From contig JBFWSR010000010.1 of the NCBI GenBank assembly GCA_050248275.1, positions 1 through 64,000 of the forward strand: 64,000 bases of DNA, in the 5' to 3' direction. This stretch comes from CAILZL01 sp050248275. Lineage in GTDB: Bacteria; Pseudomonadota; Gammaproteobacteria; Steroidobacterales; Steroidobacteraceae. Shown here piece by piece: positions 44,575 through 53,668 of this stretch; the first letter of the stretch is position 1; the number at the start of each line of letters is the position of its first letter. A program made the position numbers and the translations under genes. The notes under the pieces are model-generated. The model did no database searches. It worked only from the letters and a program-made list of their open reading frames with translations, and was not told the origin of the DNA.

Positions 44575-45513
44575 ATGAAGGGTCTCCTCTTTGGTCTGCT
44601 GGCTGCCGCTGCGATGACGCCCGGTCATCCGTCAAACACACTGACGCATGCGCCGGTCGTTGCGCCGCTGCGCGCCTCCATACAATCAACGCCGGTCGTC
44701 AGTGAATGGGTCTTCAATGGCCAGGCAGATGCGGGCTGTCAATTGCAGACCGAAGGTCAGGTGACAGACGAATCCGGCGCCGCTCTCAATCTGTACTGTG
44801 CGCAAGACACGCCTGTATTGGGCAACGTGCTGGCGCGCTTGCCGGCACAGGGCTGGCGGCAGCGGCGCGTCACCATCAGCGCCGAGATCAGGGCTGGCGC
44901 TGCCATGAATGCTTCGTTATGGCTGAAGACCCAGCATGACGCCGCCACACTGATGTTCGATGACGATAGCGAACAGAACTTATTGACTGCACCACAGAGT
45001 GAAGATGGCTGGGTGCATCGCAGCGTGACCTTGCCGGTGGCGGCCGATGCCACCCAAATCAGCTTCGGTGTGTTGTTGCAGGGTGCGGGCGAATTATCGG
45101 TGCGTGCAGTGCAGTTGAACTTCTCCGAACCGGGAGCGATTGTTCCGGAAGCGGCACAATGGTTGGATGCAGCCATTGGCATCGTCAAGCAACACACCCT
45201 GCAACGTCATGACTTGTCGTGGCCGGTGCTCGAACCGCAACTGCGCCTGTTTGCCTCCGGTGCGCAGACCCCTGCCGATGTGTATCCGGCGATCAAGTAC
45301 CTGCTGTCACGTCTGGGTGACAAACAGAGTCTATTGTTGACGCCTGAAGTGGCGCTGGCGCTGAATCGCGGCAGCGCCACAACGGCAGCCACCGACATGC
45401 GCGTGAATGTGTTTGTGCTGCCTGATGGCGCGCAGCTGGTGTTGTCGCGCACGCCGGCGGAAACGGCAGTGAGAACGGCGCAGAATCTGCCGCAACCCGC
45501 AGCATTGCCATAG
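44575..45513 (+). CDS. Exported protein resembling the N-terminal part of S41 peptidases
   Basis: A 312-residue protein with a signal peptide (MKGLLFGLLAAAAMTPGHP). Residues 40-190 look like a beta-sandwich: RRVTISAEIRAGAAMNASLWLKT, then a GxxxW strand set ending ISFGVLLQGAGELSVRAVQLNF. Residues 195-250 (WLDAAIGIVKQHTLQRHDLSWPVLEPQLRLFASGAQTPADVYPAIKYLLSRLGDKQSLL) match the tricorn-C1-like segment that precedes the PDZ and catalytic domains of S41/CtpA-related peptidases. The protease core itself is missing, and the chain ends in a Pro/Ala tail. It may be a truncated peptidase or a binding protein. ATG 44575 follows AGGG. Confidence 0.6.
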   Translation: MKGLLFGLLAAAAMTPGHPSNTLTHAPVVAPLRASIQSTPVVSEWVFNGQADAGCQLQTEGQVTDESGAALNLYCAQDTPVLGNVLARLPAQGWRQRRVTISAEIRAGAAMNASLWLKTQHDAATLMFDDDSEQNLLTAPQSEDGWVHRSVTLPVAADATQISFGVLLQGAGELSVRAVQLNFSEPGAIVPEAAQWLDAAIGIVKQHTLQRHDLSWPVLEPQLRLFASGAQTPADVYPAIKYLLSRLGDKQSLLLTPEVALALNRGSATTAATDMRVNVFVLPDGAQLVLSRTPAETAVRTAQNLPQPAALP

Positions 45514-45532
45514 CTTGTATTTACGCCTGCAA

Positions 45533-48220
45533 TCAGGCCGCGCCCTGCGCCTTCTGTTCCAGCAGGATGGTTTTCAGTTCGGGAAGGCACGAACCGCAAT
45601 TGGTGCCGGCTTTCAACTGCTGACCGATTTGTTGTGGCGTATTCAAACCATGTTTTTTGATGGCGGCGCAGATGCTGTTGCGGCCCACGCCAAAACATGA
45701 ACAGACGGTGGGCCCGGCATCCGCGGCCGGATCGACTGAACGACCGGCCAGCAATCCGGCACGATCTGCATCGTTCACCCTGGTCTTGCTGAACAGACTG
45801 GCCAGCCAGGAACGCGAAGGCAGGTCGGGACGTGGCGAAACATAGACGCATGACTCAATGCGGTTGTCTACCAGATAAGCAGCGCGATACACGCGTGTGC
45901 CGACATCGTAGAACTCCAGAAAATCGGCACTGGCATCTTCGGCGCCGAGCAGCTTGCGCGCCCACGGCGACCAGTCGGCATAGGCGCGGCGTCCGGCAAT
46001 TTCATGACGAATGAATTGTTCGCCCTGTGCCTGCGTCCACCAGATGGCATCTTTCGCCGTCACACTGTGTCGCGACAACACAAAACCCTGCCAGCTCACC
46101 ACGAAGGATTCGACGCGCGCGGGTGTGTGTTTGAATTCCGGTTCGCCGGAAATCGGATCGACCACCGGATTCACCAGTGCGCCGACACGGGCATCGGAGG
46201 AGAACGCGCCATTCCAGTGAATCGGCACGAAGATCATGCGCCGTGGCATTTCGCCGCTGAGCTTCAGGCGCGCCACCATCGAACCCCAGCGCGTGGCCAC
46301 GCGTACCAGTTCACCTTCGCGCACGCCGTACAGCAGCGCGTCCTGTGGATGCATGTCCACATAGGGTTCGGGGATATGGTTATTGAGTCGCGGCGCCTTG
46401 CCGGTGCGGCTCATGGTGTGCCACTGATCGCGAATGCGGCCGGTGTTCAACACCAAGGGGTATTCTTCATTGGTGGCGTGTCTGGGAAAGACGGGTTTGG
46501 TGGCGACGAAGCGCGCCTTGCGATCTCCAAATGAAAATTTGCCATCGGTATATACACGCGCCGTACCGGCATCCTTGTTCAGCACCGGCCATTGCACCGG
46601 TTGCAGCGCATCGAACTCAGTGCGACTCAGTGTTTGCAGGCCGCTGATGTTGAAGACACGTTCGCCTGCATTGTCGGCGCCGGACAGGCGTGCATGTTCC
46701 AGAAAGATTTCATGTGCGGACTGGAAGTTGAAGCCGTCAGCATACCCCATGCGCCTGGCGACTTCGCACAGTATCCACCAGTCCGGTTTGGCCTGATCGG
46801 GCAGCGGCAGGAAGGCGCGTTGCCGTGAGATGCGGCGTTCCGAGTTGGTGACCGTGCCGTCTTTCTCGCCCCAGGCAGCGGCGGGCAGCAGTACATGAGC
46901 GACCTGATTGGTATCGGTGTTCAGCGCCACATCGGATGACACCACCAGTTCGCAGCGCTCCAGTGCTGCGCGCACCTTGTTGGCGTCCGGCAGACTCACC
47001 ACGGGATTGGTGGCCATGATCCATACGGCCTTGACCTTGCCGGCATGAATGGCCTTGAACAGATCCACTGCTTTCAATCCTTGCTTGTCGGCGATCCGCG
47101 GGCTGTCCCAGAAAGTTTGCACGGTGCGGCGATGTGCGCTGTTGTCGATGTCCATGTGCGCAGCCAGCATGTTGGCCAGGCCGCCGACTTCGCGGCCGCC
47201 CATGGCATTGGGCTGACCGGTGATGGAGAACGGACCCATGCCGGGCTTGCCGATGCGTCCGGTCAGCAGATGGCAATTGATGATGCTGTTGCCCTTGTCC
47301 GTGCCCTGCGAGGATTGATTCACGCCCTGCGAATACAGCGTGATGGCGCGTTCATGGCGTGCGAACAGGCGATAGAACTCCTCGACCGTGTTTTGCGCGA
47401 GGCCGCAGGCCTTGGCTACCGATGACACCGAACCGGCGGTGTTGTCTGCGGTAATCATGGCTTTTTCCAGGCCCCTGGTATGCCGGTTGATGAAGTCCGT
47501 GTCTTCCACGCCATGCTGATGCAGAAAGCTCAGCAGACCGTTGAACAGCCACACATCGCTGCCGGCCTTGATGGGCAGATGCAGGTCGGCGACTTCGCAG
47601 GTGGCGGTGCGACGGGGGTCGATCACCACAATCTTCAGGTCGGGACGCTGTTCCCTGGCCTTGACGATGCGCTGAAACACGATGGGATGACACCATGCCG
47701 TGTTCGATCCTACCAGCACGATCAGCTCGGCCTGTTCCAGATCGTCGTAGTTCACCGGCACCACGTCTTCGCCAAAGGCGCGTTTGTAGCTGGCCACTGC
47801 CGATGACATGCACAAGCGAGAATTGGTGTCGATGTTCGCCGAGCCGATGAAGCCCTTCATCAACTTGTTGGCGACGTAATAATCTTCGGTCAGCAGTTGA
47901 CCGGATACATAAAAGGCAACGGCATCCGGGCCGTGTGTGTCGATGATCCTGCGAAAGCCCTGTGCGACATGATCCAGCACCGTGTCCCAGGCGACATCGC
48001 TCCAATTGCCCACTGCATCGCGCATGCGCGGCGCCAGCAGACGGCCATCCAGACCCAGCGTTTCACCCAGCGCCGATCCCTTGGAGCACAGACGCCCCTG
48101 ATTGGCCGGATGCTCGGCATCGCCCATGACAACCGGGCCTTGACTGCTCTGTATGACCTTGACGCCGCAACCTACGCCGCAATAGGGACAGGTGGTTTTG
48201 ACTGCTGTCTCAATGGACAT
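45533..48220 (-). CDS. nasA: Assimilatory nitrate reductase catalytic subunit
   Basis: Reduces nitrate to nitrite in the cytoplasm using molybdopterin guanine dinucleotide. The 895-residue protein binds an N-terminal [4Fe-4S] cluster (Cys11, 14, 18 and 45: CPYCGVGC... GRLCSKG) and has a C-terminal BFD-like [2Fe-2S] domain (CSCFGVGRNSIC... CGSC), as in Klebsiella NasA and Pseudomonas-type NasA. The molybdopterin fold includes NSRLCMSSAVASYK and VGSNTAWCHPI. It is the last gene of the nirB operon, with a 4-bp gap to the upstream fusion gene, which is its probable electron donor. Confidence 0.94.
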   Translation of the reverse strand: MSIETAVKTTCPYCGVGCGVKVIQSSQGPVVMGDAEHPANQGRLCSKGSALGETLGLDGRLLAPRMRDAVGNWSDVAWDTVLDHVAQGFRRIIDTHGPDAVAFYVSGQLLTEDYYVANKLMKGFIGSANIDTNSRLCMSSAVASYKRAFGEDVVPVNYDDLEQAELIVLVGSNTAWCHPIVFQRIVKAREQRPDLKIVVIDPRRTATCEVADLHLPIKAGSDVWLFNGLLSFLHQHGVEDTDFINRHTRGLEKAMITADNTAGSVSSVAKACGLAQNTVEEFYRLFARHERAITLYSQGVNQSSQGTDKGNSIINCHLLTGRIGKPGMGPFSITGQPNAMGGREVGGLANMLAAHMDIDNSAHRRTVQTFWDSPRIADKQGLKAVDLFKAIHAGKVKAVWIMATNPVVSLPDANKVRAALERCELVVSSDVALNTDTNQVAHVLLPAAAWGEKDGTVTNSERRISRQRAFLPLPDQAKPDWWILCEVARRMGYADGFNFQSAHEIFLEHARLSGADNAGERVFNISGLQTLSRTEFDALQPVQWPVLNKDAGTARVYTDGKFSFGDRKARFVATKPVFPRHATNEEYPLVLNTGRIRDQWHTMSRTGKAPRLNNHIPEPYVDMHPQDALLYGVREGELVRVATRWGSMVARLKLSGEMPRRMIFVPIHWNGAFSSDARVGALVNPVVDPISGEPEFKHTPARVESFVVSWQGFVLSRHSVTAKDAIWWTQAQGEQFIRHEIAGRRAYADWSPWARKLLGAEDASADFLEFYDVGTRVYRAAYLVDNRIESCVYVSPRPDLPSRSWLASLFSKTRVNDADRAGLLAGRSVDPAADAGPTVCSCFGVGRNSICAAIKKHGLNTPQQIGQQLKAGTNCGSCLPELKTILLEQKAQGAA

Positions 48221-48223
48221 GTA

Positions 48224-49831
48224 TCACGCCGCCGAATCCGCAAACGCGGCGCCGAACAGCAGATGCTCGCGCAGGCTGCCGATATCGCGACCTTCGTTCA
48301 TCAGTTCGAAGTACCACGGACCGTCCTTGGTATCGCCGTACAGCACGGCGCCGCGCACCTTGTTGTCTTCAATCACCACGCGTTTATAAATGCCGCGTTT
48401 GGCGTCCTTCATCACCAGGGCTTCGCTGTTCGGGCCGCCGGTGAATTCACCGGCAGAGAACAAATCGATGCCAGTCACCTTCAACTGCGTGGAAGTGATC
48501 GAGCCGCGATAGTAGGACACGCCCACTTCCGCAAGATGGATGGCGCAGACGCGCGCCTGATCCCAGATGGGTGCGACCAGACCGTATGTCAGCTTGCGAT
48601 GCTGTATGCATTCGCCCACGGCATAAATCGTTGGATCGTAGGTTTGCATGGCATCATCGACCAGCACGCCGCGTTCGCAACGCAGATGGGCCTGTTGCGC
48701 CAGCTCGATATTGGGGCGAATGCCGGCCGCCATGACGACCAGGTCGGCAGGGATTTCCCTGCCATCCGCAAAACGCACGCCGGTCACGCGCGACTCACCG
48801 AGAATCGCTTCCGTCCTGGCGGGCATGATGAATTGCAGGCCGCGCTGTTCCAGCGAGGCTTTCAGCAGGTCGGCAGCGGCCTTGTCCAGTTGCCGCTCCA
48901 TTAAGGTATCCAGCAGATGCACCACGGTGACTGCCATGCCGCGTCGCTTCAAGCCATATGCGGCTTCCAGTCCCAGCAGGCCGCCACCAATCACGACGGC
49001 ATGTTGGTACTGCTTTGAAGCAGCCAGCATGGCATCGACATCGCTGAGATCGCGAAAGCTCACCACGCCGGGCAGATCCTTGCCGGGTATCGGCAGCATG
49101 ACGGGATTGGAGCCGGTGGCCAGCAGCAGCCGGTCATAAGGAAACTCGGCGCCGGAGGCTGTCCTGACCACGCGATGCGTGCGATCAATCGCCGTCACGG
49201 CATCGCCGGCATGCAGCTTGATGCCTTTCTCGGCATACCACTCAACCGGATTGATCATGATGTCGGCGACCTGCTTTTCGCCTGACAACACCGGCGACAG
49301 CAGGATGCGGTTGTAATTGCCATGCGGCTCGGCGCCGATCACGGTGATGTCATAAGCATTCGGCGCCAGTTGCAGCAGCTCTTCGACCGTGCGCATGCCG
49401 GCCATGCCATTGCCAATCACCACCAGCCTGCGGCGGCCACTGCGCTTCAATGGCGTGGCCTGCACCCATATCTGATTGTTGGCCACACGCACCGGATAGG
49501 CGGCAATGGAATTGTCAGGGTCTTCCTGGCAACGACCGGTGACCAGATTGTAGTGATGCTTATAGATCGGCGAGGCCACCACCAGTTCGCCGTTCAGATC
49601 GCCGACCAGACCGCGCGAGAGCACATTGGCCTCGCTGGCGGGGTCGTAATTGTCCACGGCGAACACCATGTCATCGAAGCGGAACACGGCAATCTGCCGG
49701 TCGTTGATCAGGGCGCAGACGCCGGTTTGCGGCGTGATGTCATCAAAGGCGCAGACGTGATGCCATTGCTTGCTCGTACCGGTTTCGACTTTGCCGGCTG
49801 CCTGTGTCGAGAAATGAGTTTGCATGTTCAT
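48224..49831 (-). CDS. NirD-like domain fused to an NAD(P)H/FAD oxidoreductase
   Basis: A 535-residue two-part protein. Residues 20-130 match the small subunit of nitrite reductase (NirD, Rieske-like fold without cluster ligands: VFAVDNYDPASEANVLSRG; SPIYKHHYNL). From about 135 onward it is a NirB/rubredoxin-reductase-like flavoprotein (VVIGNGMAGMRTVEEL, VVIGGGLLGLEAAYGL, IYAVGECIQHRKLTYGL). There is no siroheme or [2Fe-2S] part. It sits between nirB and nasA, overlapping nirB by 4 bp, and may both complete the nitrite reductase and pass electrons from NAD(P)H to NasA, as NasB does in Klebsiella. Confidence 0.85.
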   Translation of the reverse strand: MNMQTHFSTQAAGKVETGTSKQWHHVCAFDDITPQTGVCALINDRQIAVFRFDDMVFAVDNYDPASEANVLSRGLVGDLNGELVVASPIYKHHYNLVTGRCQEDPDNSIAAYPVRVANNQIWVQATPLKRSGRRRLVVIGNGMAGMRTVEELLQLAPNAYDITVIGAEPHGNYNRILLSPVLSGEKQVADIMINPVEWYAEKGIKLHAGDAVTAIDRTHRVVRTASGAEFPYDRLLLATGSNPVMLPIPGKDLPGVVSFRDLSDVDAMLAASKQYQHAVVIGGGLLGLEAAYGLKRRGMAVTVVHLLDTLMERQLDKAAADLLKASLEQRGLQFIMPARTEAILGESRVTGVRFADGREIPADLVVMAAGIRPNIELAQQAHLRCERGVLVDDAMQTYDPTIYAVGECIQHRKLTYGLVAPIWDQARVCAIHLAEVGVSYYRGSITSTQLKVTGIDLFSAGEFTGGPNSEALVMKDAKRGIYKRVVIEDNKVRGAVLYGDTKDGPWYFELMNEGRDIGSLREHLLFGAAFADSAA

Positions 49832-52380
49832 ACCGCTTCTTTCATTTCATTCTTTTCCATGCGCCCGGCCAGTTCTTCGCGGGTGGCCGGGCGAATCTGG
49901 CCGCGCTCCTGCACAAACATCACGCGATTGTCGGTGGCGTCGCTGTTGATGAAGTGGCGGAAGCGCTTGAGCGTTTCCGGTTCGTTGATGGCCTTCTTCC
50001 ATTCGCATTCGTAGGTGTTGATGACATTGTCCATGTCGGCTTCCAGCTCGGCACCGAGGCCCAGCTTGTCCTCACACACCACCTGCTTGAGATAGTCGAG
50101 ACCGCCCTCCAGATTTTCCATCCAGGTGGAGGTGCGCTGCAGCCGGTCGGCGGTGCGGATGTAGAACATCAGGATGCGATCGATGTATCGAATCAGCGTG
50201 GTCTTGTCCAGATCGCTGGCGAATAGATCGGCGTGTCGCGGCTTCATGCCGCCATTACCGCACACATACAGGTTCCATCCTTTCTCGGAAGCGATCACGC
50301 CGATGTCCTTGCCCTGCGCCTCGGCACATTCGCGCGTGCAGCCCGATACGGCGAACTTGATCTTGTGCGGCGAACGCAGGCCCTTGTAACGATTCTCCAG
50401 TTCGATGGCGAGCCCGACGCTGTCCTGCACGCCATAGCGACACCATGTCGAACCCACACAGGATTTCACGGTGCGCAGCGACTTGCCGTAAGCATGACCG
50501 GATTCAAAGCCGGCATCGGTCAGTTCCTTCCAGATCAGCGGCAGCTCATGCACCTGTGCGCCGAACAGGTCGATGCGCTGACCGCCGGTGATCTTGGTGT
50601 ACAGACCGAATTTTTCGGCAATCTGGCCGATGATGATCAACTGGCGCGGCGTCAGTTCGCCGCCGGCGATGCGCGGCACCACTGAATAAGTGCCGTTCTT
50701 CTGCATGTTGGCCAGGTAGTAATCGTTGGTGTCCTGCAATGCAGCCTTGTCGCGCTTGAGCACGAACTCGTTGTAGATCGAGGCCATGATTGAACCCACG
50801 GTGGGCTTGCAGATGTCGCAGCCATGACCGTGGCCATGTTTCCTGATCAGTTCATCAAAGGTCTTGATCTGGCTTACCTTGACCAGATGAAACAATTCCT
50901 GGCGTGAATACTTGAAGTGTTCGCAGAGGTGGTTGTTGACGCTGACGCCACGACTGGACAGTTCCGCTTTCAGTATCTGGCCGACCAATGTGCTGCAACC
51001 GCCGCAGGAAGTGCCGGCCTTGGTGGTTTTTTTCAGCGCACCCAGCGTGGTGCAGCCCGCATCAATCGCGGCGCACAGGTCGCCCTTGCTGACATTGTTG
51101 CAGGAACAGATCTGCGCCGAGTTGGGCAGCGCCGCCACGCCCAGCGCCACGGGCTTCTTGCCGCCTTCGATTGCCGGTAGGATCAGTTCTTCAGGATGCT
51201 CGGGCAGGGGCAGGGCATTGAGCATCATCTGCAACCAGTTGCCATAGTCGGCCGCATCGCCGACCAGAATGCCACCCAACAAGTACTTTCCGTCTTCGCT
51301 GACCACCAGTTTTTTGTAGATCTGCTTGCGTTCATCGACGAATGAATAAGCGCGCGCACCGGGCGATTGACACAAGGCATCGCCCAGCGAGGCCACATCC
51401 ACGCCCATCAGCTTCAACTTGGTGCTCATGTCCGCGCCGGTGAAGGCGGCGTCCTTGTCCTGCAGGTGATTCACCACGGTTTGCGCCATCTGATAACCCG
51501 GCGCCACCAGACCGAAAATTTTGCCGCTCCACAGCGCGCATTCGCCGATGGCATAGATGGCGGCATCGGAGGTCTGGCATTGATTGTTGATCGCCACGCC
51601 GCCGCGCGGGCCGATCTCCAGACCGGCGGACCTGGCCAGCGCATCCTGCGGACGAATGCCTGCGGAGAACACGATCATGTCGGTTTCCAGCGTGCTGCCG
51701 TCTGCAAACACCATCTTGTGACGGGCAGTGGTGCCATCGACAATTTCTTTGGTGTTCTTGCCGGTGTGCACTTTCACGCCCAGTTCTTCGATCTTCCTGC
51801 GCAGCACCAAGCCGCCGGCATCATCCAGTTGCACGGCCATCAGACGTGTAGCGAATTCGACCACGTGCGTTTCCACACCCAGGTCTTTCAGTGCTTTGGC
51901 TGCTTCCAGACCCAGCAGACCGCCGCCGATGACCACACCAGTCTTGCTGACCGCGCCGGCGGCCTTGATGGCTTCCAGATCTTCGATGGTGCGATACACC
52001 AGGCAGTGTTCGCGATCATGGCCCGGCACCGGCGGCACGAAGGGATAAGAACCGGTGGCAATCACCAGCCTGTCGTAACTCAGCTCTCGACCCTGCGAAG
52101 TGCGTACCATCTTGTTGGCGCGATCGATGTGCTCGGCTTTTTCATTCAGATGCAGTGCGATGTCATGCTGTTCAAAGAAACCATCCTTGACCAGCGACAG
52201 GTCTTCAGCAGTCTTGCCGGAAAAATAACCCGACAGTTGCACGCGGTCGTAAGCCGGACGCGGTTCTTCGCACAGCACGGTGACTTCATATGGAAGTCGT
52301 GCCGCGACCAGCGATTCCAGCAGCCGATGGCCGACCATGCCGTTGCCGATGACCAATAGCTTTTGGGTGTCTGTACTCAT
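49828..52380 (-). CDS. nirB: Assimilatory nitrite reductase [NAD(P)H], large subunit
   Basis: Reduces nitrite to ammonium with siroheme-[4Fe-4S]. The 850-residue protein has FAD and NAD folds (VIGNGMVGHRLLESL; VVIGGGLLGLEAAKAL), a BFD-like [2Fe-2S] segment (CSCNNVSKGDLCAAID... CGGC) and the siroheme domain with CVGSTWC and VSGCTRECAEAQGKD supplying the cluster Cys. First gene of the minus-strand operon. Its upstream region carries hairpins and an intrinsic terminator suggesting leader-mediated antitermination. ATG 52380. Confidence 0.94.
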   Translation of the reverse strand: MSTDTQKLLVIGNGMVGHRLLESLVAARLPYEVTVLCEEPRPAYDRVQLSGYFSGKTAEDLSLVKDGFFEQHDIALHLNEKAEHIDRANKMVRTSQGRELSYDRLVIATGSYPFVPPVPGHDREHCLVYRTIEDLEAIKAAGAVSKTGVVIGGGLLGLEAAKALKDLGVETHVVEFATRLMAVQLDDAGGLVLRRKIEELGVKVHTGKNTKEIVDGTTARHKMVFADGSTLETDMIVFSAGIRPQDALARSAGLEIGPRGGVAINNQCQTSDAAIYAIGECALWSGKIFGLVAPGYQMAQTVVNHLQDKDAAFTGADMSTKLKLMGVDVASLGDALCQSPGARAYSFVDERKQIYKKLVVSEDGKYLLGGILVGDAADYGNWLQMMLNALPLPEHPEELILPAIEGGKKPVALGVAALPNSAQICSCNNVSKGDLCAAIDAGCTTLGALKKTTKAGTSCGGCSTLVGQILKAELSSRGVSVNNHLCEHFKYSRQELFHLVKVSQIKTFDELIRKHGHGHGCDICKPTVGSIMASIYNEFVLKRDKAALQDTNDYYLANMQKNGTYSVVPRIAGGELTPRQLIIIGQIAEKFGLYTKITGGQRIDLFGAQVHELPLIWKELTDAGFESGHAYGKSLRTVKSCVGSTWCRYGVQDSVGLAIELENRYKGLRSPHKIKFAVSGCTRECAEAQGKDIGVIASEKGWNLYVCGNGGMKPRHADLFASDLDKTTLIRYIDRILMFYIRTADRLQRTSTWMENLEGGLDYLKQVVCEDKLGLGAELEADMDNVINTYECEWKKAINEPETLKRFRHFINSDATDNRVMFVQERGQIRPATREELAGRMEKNEMKEAV

Positions 52381-52448
52381 GAATGCTCTCGTGATACTGG
52401 TTCAGGCGGTCCGCAACCGTTCATGATTCAGTCTCGAATCACTCCACC

Positions 52449-52507
52449 AAAAAAAACGCCGCGCGAAAGTCAGTAGCCCGGAGTGCTTGCTGACCGTCGG
52501 CGGCGTT
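52449..52507 (-). terminator. Intrinsic terminator in the nirB leader
   Basis: On the minus strand, AACGCCGC (52500-52507 complement) pairs with GCGGCGTT (52455-52462 complement), with an inner GTCAG/CTGAC stem (52469-52473/52490-52494), followed by a run of eight U. It lies 69 bp before the nirB start inside the expected leader RNA, so it would stop transcription unless prevented. Confidence 0.85.
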
Positions 52508-52511
52508 GCCA

Positions 52512-52570
52512 AGGAGACTCCTCGCCAGAAGGAGAAGCCTCACCAGAGTTGCGGGGGGATGCGAACTCTG
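52512..52570 (-). promoter_or_regulatory. Candidate ANTAR (NasT) target hairpins in the nirB leader
   Basis: Directly upstream of the terminator the leader can form two hairpins: arms 52564-52570 and 52544-52550 (CAGAGTT / AACTCTG, extended by GC with a bulge, loop of about eight), then CTCCT/AGGAG (52530-52534 and 52518-52522). ANTAR proteins bind tandem hairpins with six-base loops carrying conserved A1 and G4; the second loop here is close to that, the first is larger. NasT is encoded at 60.5 kb. The structure is visible; the binding is inferred. Confidence 0.6.
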
Positions 52571-52796
52571 TAGGTTTATCAATGCAATGCCTGTGCCAGC
52601 GGGTATGATTGTTATGAATCAGCGAGTTAGAGAGGGTGTGCTGAGCGGGTAGCCGTGAAAACATGCGGTACTGAACTCAAACGGCGCAGTTATGTATCGG
52701 CTCCGCACGTTTTTTGTGCGCTGCGATCAGGTTTGAGTTGAATTGATTGGCTTTCAAGGAGAGCGGTTACGGCGCGATTGCGTCTTGCTGTTACTG

Positions 52797-53528
52797 ATGA
52801 GTTCCGAACAACACCTTCACTTCGATGTTACCGGCCATCTGCGCGCGCAGGGCTTTGCCTTTGCGCCGGCGGCTGTCTTCAAGACTTTGCTGCCCGAGGC
52901 GGCGTTACGCGACTGGCCATCATTTGCGGCCAGCTGGAACGATCTGGGCGTGGATACCTATATGGCGGATGGCGGGCGTTATCGACGCCGACGTTTCGAC
53001 GCCTTTGCGGTATCGGCCAAGGCCATCCAGCGCAAGCCACGGCAGCCGCATTATCAGAGCCGCGATTACAACACCCTGAATGGCGGCATCGAACGCTGGT
53101 TCCAGTCCATGACCGATCACATTGCCAGTCACCCCTTGTTGATGGCGATCCTGCGCACTTGTTATCGGTTATTCGATGCACTTACACCGGCCGCAGCACA
53201 TCCCGCCGTCTGGCATGTGGAGTGTCATCAGTTCCGTATCGAAGCCCATGCAGGCGAGCAGGGCAAACCTACGCCGGAAGGCTTGCATCGCGATGGCGTC
53301 GATTGGGTGCTGGTGATGCTGGTGACGCGCGAGAACATTGCCGAAGGCGTGACCACCATTCACGATACACAGCGCCATCTGGTGGGCAGTTTTACGCTGG
53401 TCGAAGCGGGCGATGCCGCTTTCGTCGATGACAGCCGCGTCTGGCACGGCGTGACGCCGGTCAGCCCCATTGATGCAGGGCACCCGGCCTTTCGCGATGT
53501 GCTGGTGGTGACGTTCAGACAGGAGTGA
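52797..53528 (+). CDS. 2-oxoglutarate/Fe(II) dioxygenase (2OG-Fe_Oxy_2 / BsmA group)
   Basis: A 243-residue non-heme dioxygenase. The facial triad is HRDG (His and Asp in GLHRDGVDWVLVML) and the distal His in RVWHGVTPV; an Arg for 2-oxoglutarate follows in FRDVLVVTFRQ. This domain occurs in BsmA and in amino-acid hydroxylases. The substrate is unknown. Start ATG 52797 is adopted, but the best ribosome-binding sequence (AAGGAG at 52757) lies 35 bp upstream, so the start is uncertain. It diverges from nirB. Confidence 0.8.
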   Translation: MSSEQHLHFDVTGHLRAQGFAFAPAAVFKTLLPEAALRDWPSFAASWNDLGVDTYMADGGRYRRRRFDAFAVSAKAIQRKPRQPHYQSRDYNTLNGGIERWFQSMTDHIASHPLLMAILRTCYRLFDALTPAAAHPAVWHVECHQFRIEAHAGEQGKPTPEGLHRDGVDWVLVMLVTRENIAEGVTTIHDTQRHLVGSFTLVEAGDAAFVDDSRVWHGVTPVSPIDAGHPAFRDVLVVTFRQE

Positions 53529-53557
53529 TGCGTAATTGGCTTCGCTGCGCGACCTGT

Positions 53558-53637
53558 GTAGGCTGGGTTGAAGCGTAGCGCAAACCCAGCATCTGGTTGT
53601 CGAGCCGAGAAAATGCTGGGATTGCATCCCAGCCTAC
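53558..53637. repeat. Palindromic repeat, family A copy 2
   Basis: GTAGGCTGGG (53558-53567) and CCCAGCCTAC (53628-53637) are the outer arms; internal words CCCAGCATCT and CGAGAAA match copy 1 at 19075-19141 in order and orientation. Each half can fold separately. It lies between the dioxygenase stop and the AT-rich GIY-YIG-like gene, 31 bp before its start. Confidence 0.8.
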
Positions 53638-53668
53638 TGTGCTAGTTAACAATTAAGGAGATGTCTCA

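Noticed and set aside
47897..48904. A 335-codon plus-strand frame across nasA and the fusion gene
   Set aside because: Crosses the junction of two strongly supported genes on the other strand and lacks any motif.
51367..52359. A 330-codon plus-strand frame opposite nirB
   Set aside because: Antisense shadow; nirB flavin and NAD motifs occupy the opposite strand.
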